Assembly (NCBI RefSeq): GCF_000226095.1
Contig: NC_016475.1
Span: 2,046,001 to 2,110,000 of the forward strand
Reading direction: 5' to 3'
From: Thermothelomyces thermophilus ATCC 42464
Taxonomy: Eukaryota; Ascomycota; Sordariomycetes; Sordariales; Chaetomiaceae
DNA: 64,000 bases
In this document: one piece after another, positions 34,320-44,526 of the stretch
Layout: every line of letters starts with the position of its first letter
Numbering within the stretch: position 1 is the stretch's first letter
Program-made: the position numbers and the translations under genes
The notes under the pieces: generated by a model
Databases searched by the model: none
Told to the model about the DNA's origin: nothing
Seen by the model: the letters and a program-made list of their open reading frames with translations, nothing else

Positions 34320-35120
34320 ACCACCAGCTCCGTCTCGCCCGGTCTCTGGTGGCTCGAACGGGGCACCAAATCCACGGTCCCGCTCCTCACGCCGGAAGAG
34401 GAACAGAGGCGTGACGCGGCGGCGGCCGAAGTGGCGCGCAAGAAGGACGAGACGATCGCGCGGGTGAACGAGCTGGCGGAGCAGTTCGCGGCCAAGATCC
34501 CGGCTCACGAGTTCTCGCCGGCCGAGATCCAGGGCTACCTGCTCAAGAACAAGAGGGACCCCGAGAAGGCCGTGGCGGGCGCCGAGGACTGGGTGGTGGC
34601 TACGCGGAAGGAGAAGAAGGAAAAGGAGCTGAAAGAGGCGGAGGAGAAGAGGGCCAAGGAGGAGAAGGAGAAGAAGGAGAGGGAGGAGAAGGAAGAGAAA
34701 GAGAAAGAAAAGAAGAAGAAGAAGAGGAAGGATAAGGGGAGAAAGAAGTCGAGCAAGAAAACAAAGAAGAGCAAGAAAGAGACCGAGAGCGAGAGCGAGA
34801 GTTCGACTCTTGAGTCGTCGTCGTCGGCGGCGGAGAGCGACGCTTCCGAGTCGGAGCGCGAGGAGAAGGAGAGGTCGAAGAAGAAACGGAAGCCCGCCGC
34901 TTCGGCTCCGACTCCCGCATCTCCCGCTGAAGGTGGCGCTAGCGACGCCTCTGCCCCTGTCGAGCTGAGGAGGGAGGAGGAGGAGGCTGGGTCCGAGGCC
35001 AAGGCGCAGCCGGGTGATGTCATCCCGACCATCGCTGTTGACACGGTCAAGAGCAAAGAAGCTGCCGAACGTCCGCCGCAGACGCCAGGTGCCGATTCAG
35101 GATACGGCACGCCGTCATGA
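32479..35120 (+). CDS. BCS1-like AAA ATPase with long Lys/Glu-rich C-terminus (750 aa)
   Basis: Five exons: 32479-32575, 32715-32856, 32921-33035, 33099-33112 (14 nt) and 33236-35120. All are GT/AG and the frame is kept throughout. The N-terminus holds a membrane segment (LNLYIPLILLCGCLTFVW, about 47-64) and the BCS1 N-domain (VSSQRFAQGARRFVVNTNLNS; TPTFGSHWFLYKGRILIFRR). The AAA domain has Walker A GPPGTGKSS, Walker B CVVLLEDID and TTNHIEKLDKALIRPGRVD. Bcs1 translocates the Rieske protein during complex III assembly. Filamentous fungi carry several Bcs1-like paralogues of unknown role, and this one is probably a paralogue. An insert follows Walker B (residues about 348-390), and a Thr/Ala run from a TAC/TGC repeat lies near 34285-34322. 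The last 200 residues are a charged Lys/Glu coiled-coil-like tail absent from yeast Bcs1. Confidence 0.92.
33099..33112 (+). other. 14-nt exon of the BCS1-like gene
   Basis: Bounded by GGTAG and GTGCGT, it joins NTNLNS to WRNFVEDDDD through R-S-W-H-L. Skipping it would shift the frame. Confidence 0.75.
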
Positions 35121-35135
35121 GAGGAAGGTGGAGGG

Positions 35136-35178
<43 letters not shown>

Positions 35179-37119
35179 GGGGAATCAGGGAAGTCGGGCT
35201 AGGTGATGGCTAAGCCTTCTCGCAATTCCTTCCCTTCCTCCCCTCCCCCAAGGGGCCAAACACTGATACGACACTGGAATGATGACAATGGATCGATGAC
35301 AACAGGCGGGAAGTGATGCGACCCTCCTCTTTTGAAATTTCTTGGGTGGGCTTTTTGGGAATGCTTTCTGGGAATCGTTGCATGGGAGTTCAGGATTCGG
35401 AATTGTTTCATACATTTGGCATAGATGCCCGTAGATTCTTTTGGGTTGGGGGGCGGGGAGGGGTGGTGCGGCGCCTACCACCTTCAGCTGGTGGTCCTGA
35501 TTATCTCGTGAGTGGGCTCAATTAGTCAAGTAACAAACTCCGAGTACCAAGACCAAAAAATACGGACGTACATTGTGAATATAGAATTCCAATAAATCTT
35601 TGACAAACAGCAGTTATACGACCACGGTGGCCCTAGTGCATCTCTCAGTGGCTATCTTGGAGCAGTTCCCTACCTTCCGTCCGCTCTCCCCGTCCTTGGA
35701 CTGGCTGCTTGCCACATCATGACATTGCTTGTGTATGCATCTTGACCAGCGCAATCACAGCAGCGCCAGGTCCGCAGTCGGCTACAAAGCGGGATCGGGA
35801 GGTCGGAATCCAGAAGAAGCTAACTCCGTAATGGTGAGAATATCCCGCTGCTCAGCCACGCCGATGCCGCGACATGTTCGGTTCCGGATGGAGAGAAAAC
35901 GTGACGCGGCCGGTCTACGGATTACATAGTATGCAGCGTTGTAGCACCTTGTTGGACCGCTCTGGCCCGCTGACGAATGAGGCAGCACACTGGCAGTGGG
36001 GCCTCAAACCCTGGACCCAGGGGAAGGGTTGAGGAATGCCGGGGACTCGTTGCACAGACGGCCACGACCTGGCTGGGTTTCATTTCCCCCTTTTGTACGC
36101 AGTACGAGTAGTCTTGTGTACATGTAGGAATGGATGTGTGTGTGACGAAATCGTGAACACCTAACTATGGCTACGACCATGCCAGACGTGGCAGATAGTA
36201 CACTCATCTTGAGCTTGCTTTCCTTGAACGGAGCCCTCATGCCCAATGTTTAAGGAACCGGGTAAGGCCTCCAGACCTACCCATTTTCATTCACGCTCAG
36301 CACACACCAAGTAACGAATCGGGAGAGGCAGCCAGCAATACAATAACGGGGCCAAACAGTCACCTAACGAAGTCTTCCGCACACCTAGCTTGGGTACGAC
36401 TCCGTTAGTGGAGAATTGTTTATCAATCTCGCAGAAAATCTCCACCGTAGAGATTAGATCCAGAGCAATCATTGCACCAGCTGGCTCCGCAGCGGAGACA
36501 AACCACTCGAGGGGAGCGACGTGGGCGTCAGCGATCCTCGCGGGCACGACTGTCGACCTTTTGCCTCCGACATCGTCTCTGCATCCCTCCCGTCCTCGGC
36601 TGGCAACCAGGCAGCCCACGTAGTGTAGGTGCCGGTTGGTTCTGCTCCAGCTTCTGTGTACGCATCGTTGCCCTTTTTAGGTATTTGAACCCACACTTTT
36701 CGCCCTTTGCTTTTCACTTTTTTCCCTGTACTGTGTTGTAGTGTTCGCGCCCTCCTGTTACCTCTTGCTCTTCAAAAAAAAGATAACTCGTGGTGCCAAC
36801 AATTATATATTCCGCACATTTGCGCTGACGGCGCATTTTGAGTTTCCTACGCAAAAATATCAAGAGTGAGAAGCTTCCCTCGCCAATTAGCCCTCCATCA
36901 CCACATGGCTTGCCCAACGTGCATATTGGGAAAACTGGGTCCAAGCGCACAACAACGGGGAAATAGGCGGTGAAAGACTGTTGAATTAGCATGGGACGGA
37001 GCGCTAACTTATCTACCCCTCCGAAAGCCAGAGATCCTCCACTCCTTTTCCTCCCGACCAATTCTTCTTGAAAAACACCATCAATCCCAATCCGAGCCAA
37101 ACGCAAACGCTCGCCCGCC
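35121..37119. other. Intergenic region with T37 homopolymer; HMG-CoA synthase promoter
   Basis: Two kilobases without a supported gene. It begins with a very long T run just after the BCS1-like stop codon. The promoter and leader of HMG-CoA synthase should occupy the right end, including T- and C-rich sequence at about 37020-37115. Confidence 0.5.
35137..35173. repeat. Poly(T) run of 37
   Basis: An uninterrupted T37 beginning 16 bases after the BCS1-like stop codon and followed by GAGGGGGGG. Confidence 0.9.
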
Positions 37120-38931
37120 ATGGCTTCCCGTCCTCAGAACATTGGCATCAAGGCCATTGAAATCTACTTCCCCAGCCAGGTGCGTGCCGTCACGGTTCCC
37201 ATCCCTCGCTTCGACGCAAACTCCTCCTGCCTGGACCCCTTTGGCCCCTGTCCCTAGCCGCCGACATCGCTAACAGCTCCTCTGAACCCTCTAGTATGTC
37301 GAACAATCTGAGCTCGAGAAGTTCGATGGCGTCAGCGCGGGAAAATACACGATCGGTCTTGGCCAGACAAAGATGAGCTTCTGCGATGATCGCGAGGGTC
37401 GGTAATTTCCCAGCCCTCCAGCCACTTTTTTTTGTTGTGTTTTCATTATTTTTTCATCCCCCCTTGCTTTTGACCTTCGGAGTTGCACTCGCCCCCCACC
37501 AATCGTTCCCTGGTCCCTGGTGGCGGTTGGCGGGGCCACGGCAATTTGGGACCAGTCGCAATTCGTCGCGTTCAGGGGCGGCTCAGCTGACGCGGGGTAC
37601 CCCGCCATCCAGACATCTACTCGATGAGCTTGACCGTCCTCTCCAAGCTGCTCAAGAACTACAATGTGGACGTTAACTCGATCGGCCGCCTCGAGGTCGG
37701 CACCGAGACCATTCTCGACAAGTCCAAGTCGGTCAAGTCGGTGTTGATGCAGCTGTTTGGCAGCAACACGAGCGTCGAGGGCGTCGACACGGTCAATGCC
37801 TGCTACGGCGGCACCAACGCCGTTTTCAACACCATCAATTGGATCGAGTCCTCGGCCTGGGACGGCCGGGACGCCATCGTCGTTACCGGCGACATTGCTC
37901 TGTACGCCAAGGGTAATGCTCGCCCTACCGGCGGCGCCGGCGCCGTCGCCCTGCTGATCGGTCCCGATGCGCCCCTCGTCTTCGAGCCCGGCCTGCGCGG
38001 CAGCTACATGGAGCACGCCTACGACTTTTACAAGCCCGACCTGACCAGCGAGTACCCCTACGTCGACGGCCACTTCTCGGTCACCTGCTACACCAAGGCG
38101 CTCGATGCCGCCTACCGCGCCTACTGCAAGCGCGAGGCCCAGATTGCCAACGGCGTCAATGGCGACGTCAATGGCCACGCCAACGGCAACGGCACCGCCG
38201 AGCTCGCTGTCCCCAAGACTCCTCTCGACCGCTTCGACTACGTGGCCTTCCACTCGCCCACCTGCAAGCTCGTGCAAAAGTCGTACGCCCGTCTCCTGTA
38301 CCACGACTACCTCGCCGATCCTGAGAACAAGGCCTTCGCCGAGGTGCCCCCCGAGGTTCGCGACATGGACTACACCAAGTCCCTGACCGATAAGGTTGTT
38401 GAGAAGACCTTCATGGCTCTCACCAAGAAGCGCTTCCAGGAGCGTGTCAACCCCAGCATCCAGGTGGCCACCAACTGCGGCAACATGTACTGCGCTAGCC
38501 TCTGGGGCGGCCTGGCCAGCCTGGTGTCCCATGTCGACGATGCTGCGCTGCAGGGCAAGAGGATAGCCATGTTCAGCTACGGCTCTGGCCTGGCCGCCAG
38601 CTTCTTCTCGCTCCGAGTCAAGGGCAGCACGGAGAAGATCGCCCAGGTTCTCGATATCCCCAACAGGCTGGCTGCCCGCCGTCAGGTGCCGCCCGAGACG
38701 TATGATGCTGTAAGTCAGAACCTGCTCTTGAGACATGCATGGTGTGAGCGACTTTGCTGACAAATTCTCTCTCTCTCTCTCTCTCGCGCATAGATGTGCG
38801 ATCTCCGCAAGAAGGCCCACCTGCAGAAGGATTACACTCCCGAAGGCGATGTCTCGACCATTGCCCCTGGTACCTACTACCTCACCAAGGTCGATGACAT
38901 GTTCAGGCGGAGCTACGAGATTAAGCAATAA
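37120..38931 (+). CDS. erg13: Hydroxymethylglutaryl-CoA synthase (465 aa)
   Basis: Four exons: 37120-37179, 37295-37397, 37613-38709 and 38794-38931, all GT/AG and in frame. The enzyme condenses acetyl-CoA with acetoacetyl-CoA to HMG-CoA, the step before HMG-CoA reductase in the mevalonate and ergosterol pathway; the fungal form is cytosolic. The sequence begins [21 protein letters not shown]. It has [19 protein letters not shown], the catalytic cysteine in [10 protein letters not shown] (Cys118), [14 protein letters not shown], the CoA-binding histidine in [13 protein letters not shown] (His268) and ISFE-type glycine-rich [13 protein letters not shown]. The length fits the family (yeast Erg13 is 491 aa). 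An insert of Asn/Gly/Asp ([15 protein letters not shown]) near residue 235 is a low-complexity expansion. The third intron contains a CT repeat that serves as its polypyrimidine tract. Confidence 0.97.
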
Positions 38932-40407
38932 TTGCGTGCCGGTGCTCGCATGGACGAGACTATGATAGACCCCCCCTCGCCCCGCCTGGTCCTCCTCCCG
39001 CATTTCCTTTCATCCTCTTGGTTTGAGGCCTAATAGATCCCCGGATGCATGCAATTTCTTTTCGGCACTGCAAAAACGATGAGGCACCACATAGATTCTT
39101 GCGGTGGGGAGTTGGTGGCTGGCGTGCTCGCCTTGCTTCGATGGGCAGGCGGCACTTTCGAGTGACGCAATAGGGGGGATGTGCTCCCTCGGTTTAGAAG
39201 GTGGAGATACTACAACCCATATACTTAATGTTTTGGTCCTTATATTGAGCGCTCGGCTTTTCACCTAGCGACGGTGTATATAGGTGTTTGCTGCGGCGAC
39301 TTGGGACTGCGCTTGATACGGGTTACCTGGGTTGGGGTAGCTGCGTGGGCACGAAAGAAACAGAGATTATAATTTCCCGTCTTTGATGCTTACCCAGCGT
39401 CGTCATCTCGGTGTGGTTGTCGTCTACGGAGGTGTTGGCTATCGTTTTGTACACCCAATGATGGCTCAAAAATGACAGGGGATATGTGTATGATGCTACG
39501 GCCCTCACCGCTACTCCGTTCGATGCCCAAGTTGTTCGATAGTCAGGTGCGCGTCAACACTTGTACAACCTGTCGGCTTACCACTTGTATGCAGATGGCA
39601 CTTGGACCCTTGCCTTTCGTCCATTCTCAGCTCTTCTTGATAAACAAACTTGAACTCTGTGCGTCCTACGGTTCCAGATTGAGCACAAGCAGTCATGCAG
39701 TCTAGACGCTGCATTACAGCAGTTTTTCCCCGGGCCAATGCTCCTTCCTCCCAAGGGCAGAGTCGGCCTACTGGCAACCTGTGTGAATGCACATACGGAT
39801 CGCCGCTGATTGAGTCACAGAGTGGCCTCACGCCACCTTCATTTTCGCGGTTGGCAGTGCTGATGAGTCAATGCTGCAGGCGATGGTCTTGGGCAGGGCG
39901 AGACGCCACCATTTTTGATATTGCTGTTGTGTCAATTGACTTTGGCGATCGTCTCGGCGCTCGTTATGACCATCATGGATCATGATTTGTCAATTGCATC
40001 GTGACTACGGAGTATTGCTGGAAAGCTTCACATCTACGGAGTACGGATATTGAGCTTGTTTCCTCAGCTGGTGCTCACCCCGTTGCAGCCCGTCTCCACA
40101 CCCGCGTCCAGGGTTAAAGTGCCTGGTCATGTGAGACGCGGCTGCCTCGCGTCGCCAATAAGTGCCCCACTGGCGTTTTTCGAGGCGCGTCTCATTGAGG
40201 CACACAACTCTTGACCACACCTGCCATGCTGGGTCGGCTGCTGGGGCTGAATCCCGCATCGTTGCCTTGGAAGAACACCAAACCTATCACCCCAGTTACT
40301 ATCCACTCTCATTTCCTCCCTGCTTCACAGTAAGGTTCGAGCGAGGGGTTTGCTATTGATGTATGTGAACGCGTGTCAGGAGCGCGTCGCAGATTCGAAG
40401 GTTCAAG
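38932..40407. other. Intergenic region
   Basis: About 1.5 kb between two genes on the same strand. No gene is supported. TACGGAGTA-like motifs recur at about 40014-40044. The BRCT gene's promoter should be at the right end. Confidence 0.5.
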
Positions 40408-43120
40408 ATGGCAGATGATAACGAGAGGCCGGGGCTGCTCAGCTCGTGCTCAATTGCCTTTGTTCAAAGCAAGTCCTTGTCGAGTACATTGATTTCGCAG
40501 GTACGCCCCCTATCGATGCAGTCTCAGCCCTCCCCCTAGCCCACCGCTAACGGCGTGCAGCTCTCTCAGGTTGTCAAGGACCATGGCGCCGAGGTCCTGG
40601 AGCCGGGCCGCAAAGGCGAGATTCGCGTCCCGCAGGCCACCCACATCATCTCCAACACGATCGACTTTGACCAGTATGCGGAGGCGCAGGCCTTGATGAT
40701 CCCCGTCGTAAAGTCCGATTGGATCAAGGCGACTATTGCACGTAACAAGCTCGCCCAGGTCCGCCCGTTCTCGCCCGATCCCCGGATGATCTTCTCCAAT
40801 GTCGTTCTCACATGTGCCGATATCCCGCCGACGGACAAGGAAGCCATTGCAGGCGCAATCATGGCGCTCGGTGGCATGGAGTCCAAAGACCTCTCACGCC
40901 AGACAACGCACTTGTGCGCCTTGTCGTTGGATCACCCCAAATGTATCGAGGCGAAGAAGAAGAACCCGAAGTGCAAAATCGTCCTTCCACATTGGTAAGC
41001 CGTCACAAACAAGGCCGCGCGCCAAAGTTAGTTGACTAATACTGTGCTAGGTTTGACGACTGCTTTCGGTTGGGCAAGAGGATCGACGAAGGGCCCTATC
41101 TACTGCCCAACCCCGAGATCCTAACCAAGGCACCCGAGGATGCCGTCAAGGTCCCTGCGAGTCAACAGCTGGACGGCGCTGTGTCTACGGTACCCACCGG
41201 ACCATACGAGACCAGCGGAAGCGAGAAACTGGTAGTTTTCGCGCAGAAGAAAGTTATGCTCTCGGAGGACCTGCCCATCAACGCCATGTTGCGCAAGACG
41301 ATTACGGACAAGATCATCAAGGGCGACGGGGAGATTGTCGATGTGGTGGAGGACTGCGATATGTTTGTTTGCCAGTACCGTGATGGCGAGCAGTACATCC
41401 GCGCATCACAGCTAGGGAAGGATGTGGGCAACCTAGCATGGCTGTACCACATGATGGTGTACAACGAGTGGACATCGCCCTTCCGCCGGCTGCTTCACTA
41501 CCCGGTGCCGAGGGATGGTATCCCCGGATTCAAAGACATGCGGATCACGATCTCGAACTACGGAGGCGAAGCGCGGATATACCTCGAGAATCTCATCACG
41601 GCAGCGGGTGCAACATACACTCGGACCATGAAGGCCGAGAACACACACCTCATTACGGCTCGCATGCACAGCGAAAAGTGTGAAGCTGCGAAGGACTGGA
41701 ACATTGAGATTGTCAACCATTTCTGGATCGAGGAGAGCTACGCTGCCTGTCAAGTCTTACCTCTCAACAACCCAAAATACCGGCATTTCCCCCCACGGAC
41801 GAATCTAGGCGAGGTTATCGGCCAGACATCTTTTGATGAGCCCACGCTGCGGGAAAAGTACTATCCTGGTGGAGAGGAGCGCATGACCGAAGCCGCCAAG
41901 AGGAAGAGGAAGATCAACGAGCGCGCGCAGAAGAATGCCCTCAACGTGGGACTGGATCGGGATTTCAGTGTCATGCAGGATTCGAGTCCAGGGGCCCAGG
42001 GGAATTCGGCCGGGAAAGCTGCAGCAACGCCAGCACTCGGGACCTTTGCCACTCCGGCGAAAACGCGGCACATTCGATCTGGCAAGGAGAACGACACGCC
42101 TTCTGTCATCTCCAGCGCGAGCCGCAGTGCCAAGGCGCAGGCGCTCTCCAAGCTACAGGATTTGGCGCCAGATATTGCACTCTACGAGAAGGAGAAGAAG
42201 CGGGTGGCGAAGGATGGTCACGGGATATGGGGCGGCAAGCGGGCGGCGGACCAGCTTGACAAGCAGCGGGCAGACAGGGGCTCAAGCCCGGCGAGCAAAG
42301 CGGCGGACGACGCCGAGGACGAGCCGGAAAACAAGCGGCCGGCCAAGAGGGCGAAGGTGTCGCTGCCGGAGGTAGACATGCGGATTTGTCTGACCGGATA
42401 CAAGCGCTGGGTAGAGAACAAGGGAGCAGAAGAGGCCGACCGGGTATGTCACTTGTTCAAATTCGGATGTGGAACCTTGTCGCTAACAAAATACAGAGGA
42501 AACTCCGCTCGCTGGGGATCCAGATCGTGCCGGAGAACGCGCCTTGCAACTACCTCGCGGCGCCCGGCATGGTGCGGACCATGAAATTCCTCCGGTGTCT
42601 TGCCAAGGGTCCTGATGTAATCAACTCGTCCTTCATCACGGCGTGCATTGAAACCGGCAAGCGGCCCCCCATCAAAGATCACCTGCTGGTGGACAAGGCC
42701 AATGAGGCGCGGTTTGGCGTGACCATCGATAAGGCGGTACGCCGGGCGCGTGCCAACCGCGGCCGACTGCTCTGGGGCGTTCCTATCTACTGCACCGCCG
42801 ACATCCCGAACGGGGTCGACGCGTATAAGAATATCGCCGAGGCAAACGGGGCCATATTCAAGGTCTACCGAGCCAGGAGCGGTAGCACGATCAGGCCGAC
42901 GACGGAGGAGGAGGACGGTGGTGCCGAACCGGATCCCGTGTACCTGCTCACAGGGTCGTCGCCGGCCGAGAGGCAGCTGTGGCCGCGGTTCCAGGAGATG
43001 GCGCACAGGGGCCACATGGAGCCGCGGATTGTCATGGCAGACTGGCTGTTGGATGTGGCGATGCGGCAGGAGCTGTCGTTTGACCCCAAGTACTTGATGA
43101 CAAACCGGGTGTGGGAGTAG
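40408..43120 (+). CDS. rtt107: Multi-BRCT DNA-damage scaffold Brc1/Rtt107 (847 aa)
   Basis: Four exons: 40408-40500, 40561-40994, 41051-42443 and 42497-43120, all GT/AG and in frame. Several BRCT repeats are readable. BRCT1 begins SCSIAFVQSKSLSST and continues VVKDHGAEVL...THIISN. BRCT2 has FSNVVLTCADIPPTDKEAI...TTHLCAL...IVLPHWFDDC. A third and fourth lie in the middle (ITISNYGGEARIYLENLI...NTHLITARM...FWIEESY). The last pair follows a disordered basic linker (about 460-610) and ends ...PRIVMADWLLDVAMRQEL. Number and spacing fit fission yeast Brc1 and budding yeast Rtt107, which bind phosphorylated H2A at stalled forks and recruit Smc5/6 and nucleases. The protein is nuclear. The gene converges with VPS25, their stops only 185 bases apart. 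Confidence 0.9.
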
Positions 43121-43305
43121 GTGTGGAAGGTATCCTTGGTAGCCTGGCGTTGGGGTGTTGGTTGCCGTCGTTGTTTTGTCGCCGTTTTGCGCACTCGCAT
43201 GGGAGTGAGTCATCGTATGCTCGCCTACTAGCCGGTACGCCAAGCAGCCGGCAACTCTCTGCCTCTTCCTCTTCCAGCAGCCTCCGAAGCGTGGTAGAGA
43301 GAAAT

Positions 43306-44084
43306 TCAGAAGAACTTGACACCAAGCGAATCTTCGTGCCCGAAAATCTGCGCCTTGCCTCTCTTGACCAACACGTTGAGTGCTTTCAGCAGCAGCTCTT
43401 GATCCAACCCGTGGAACTCTTATGCGCTGTCAGCGAGCGCATCCCGACATACGAGCAAACTATCACCAATTGACAGAAGCCCCCAGGGTCCAGTAACTTA
43501 CCACTGCCTCTCGTGCCCTCCCCTTCCACCAGCTCGTACACCGTCAGCACGCTCCCCCTCTGGCCCGTGGCATCCACCCAGCCCTCGACGAGCGACGCCC
43601 ACTCCTCGGGCGTGCGCCAGTAGATCCAGGCCACATCCCCGCCGCCGCCGCTGCCGCCGCCTTCTGCGCTGCCCCCCTTGGCGGTGGTGACGTACTCGGC
43701 CCGGCCGTCGCGACGCAGGAAGTCGATGACTTCCCTGATGTCGGCGAGCGACAGGCGCCGGTTGATGCGCCGGTTGTAGAAGAGCTCGGTCGTGTCCGGC
43801 CCGGCTGCCTCTCCCCCGTCGCCGCCCGTGGTCTCGGAAGAAGAAGAAGAAGTGGTGGTGGTGGTGGTGGGGTCGCCGGAGAGGGAGAGCTTGAAGATGC
43901 GGTGGTGGCGGCAGTAGGCCAGCACCAGCGAGGCCCATTTGGTCAGCTGGGCGTGGTGCGTTGTGAGGTTGGTCTGGCGGGTGAAGAAGGGGGGGAAGGA
44001 GTACTCCGGGGGGAAAGTGAAGGACGAGGATGAGGACGTGGCGTTGGGGTCTTCTGCGGTTGAGCGGGGTGGAGGGGCAGACAT
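43306..44084 (-). CDS. vps25: ESCRT-II subunit Vps25 (231 aa)
   Basis: Two exons: 44084-43502 and 43418-43306, with donor GTAAGT and acceptor CATAAG. The N-terminal winged helix opens FPPEYSFPPFFTRQTNL and continues QLTKWASLVLAYCRHHRIFKLS. The second has the ELFYNRRINRRLSLADIREVIDFL block, AWIYWRTPEEWASLVEGWV and VLTVYELVEGE. The C-terminal exon gives EFHGLDQELLLKALNVLVK and RGKAQIFGHEDSLGVKFF. Vps25 binds Vps22/Vps36 and recruits ESCRT-III (Vps20) on endosomes for multivesicular-body sorting. Thr/Ser and Gly/Ser low-complexity inserts make it slightly longer than yeast Vps25 (202 aa). It is head-to-head with MDM1, another endomembrane gene. Confidence 0.95.
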
Positions 44085-44501
44085 GGTTGGGATGAAGTGG
44101 TTCAAGAGATTCCGCGTGGGGTTTAAAATTATTTTTTTTTAAAAAAAAAAAGAATGAAAAGAAGAATGAAAATGCTAGGGGAGGGATGACTTTGAGAGAC
44201 TCTCTAGGTAGAGTCAAGGACAACTTTCGGTGGTTTATCAATAAGAGGTTTGAATGAGGCAGAGGGGCTGTTTAACTTGAATCTCGGGAAGACCGAGTGC
44301 AAGTGGTCGGTTCTTTCGGCGCTGTTCCAGGGTTAGGGTCAAGCTCGCTCGGTTGGCGGCGCGTTGCACTGTTGTAGGTATGATCCAGGCCCCTCCACAC
44401 TACTAGTAGGCACCCGGAGTCGAATCCACCAGCCGAGTGAATCGCAGGCGGGCGCATCGAAACATGCGGCCACGACAGCTGCGCGCCGCTTGCCCCCGAT
44501 C
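44085..44501. promoter_or_regulatory. Bidirectional promoter of VPS25 and MDM1
   Basis: 417 bases between the two starts. It contains an A/T run at about 44127-44152 and a telomere-repeat-like GGGTTAGGG at about 44330. An ATG at 44464 opens a uORF that overlaps the MDM1 start. Confidence 0.5.
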
Positions 44502-44526
44502 ATGGCCCTCCGAGGGAGAGACATAG
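44464..44526 (+). promoter_or_regulatory. Candidate uORF overlapping the MDM1 start
   Basis: An ATG at 44464 opens a 20-codon frame that ends with TAG at 44524-44526. It is in a different frame and runs 25 nt past the MDM1 ATG. It matters only if the transcript begins upstream of 44464. Confidence 0.45.

Noticed and set aside
33129-34508. 459-aa open frame on the minus strand
   Set aside because: Antisense of the BCS1-like AAA domain.
36287-36619. 110-aa minus-strand frame
   Set aside because: It has no ATG at its start and no homology I recognise.
37291-39003. 570-aa open frame on the minus strand
   Set aside because: It is antisense to the third and fourth exons and introns of HMG-CoA synthase. 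GC-rich codon bias leaves the antisense frame open, and the translation is Val/Gly/Leu-rich with no domain.
44325-44340. Telomere-like GGGTTAGGG
   Set aside because: A single unit and a half inside a promoter; not an internal telomere array.
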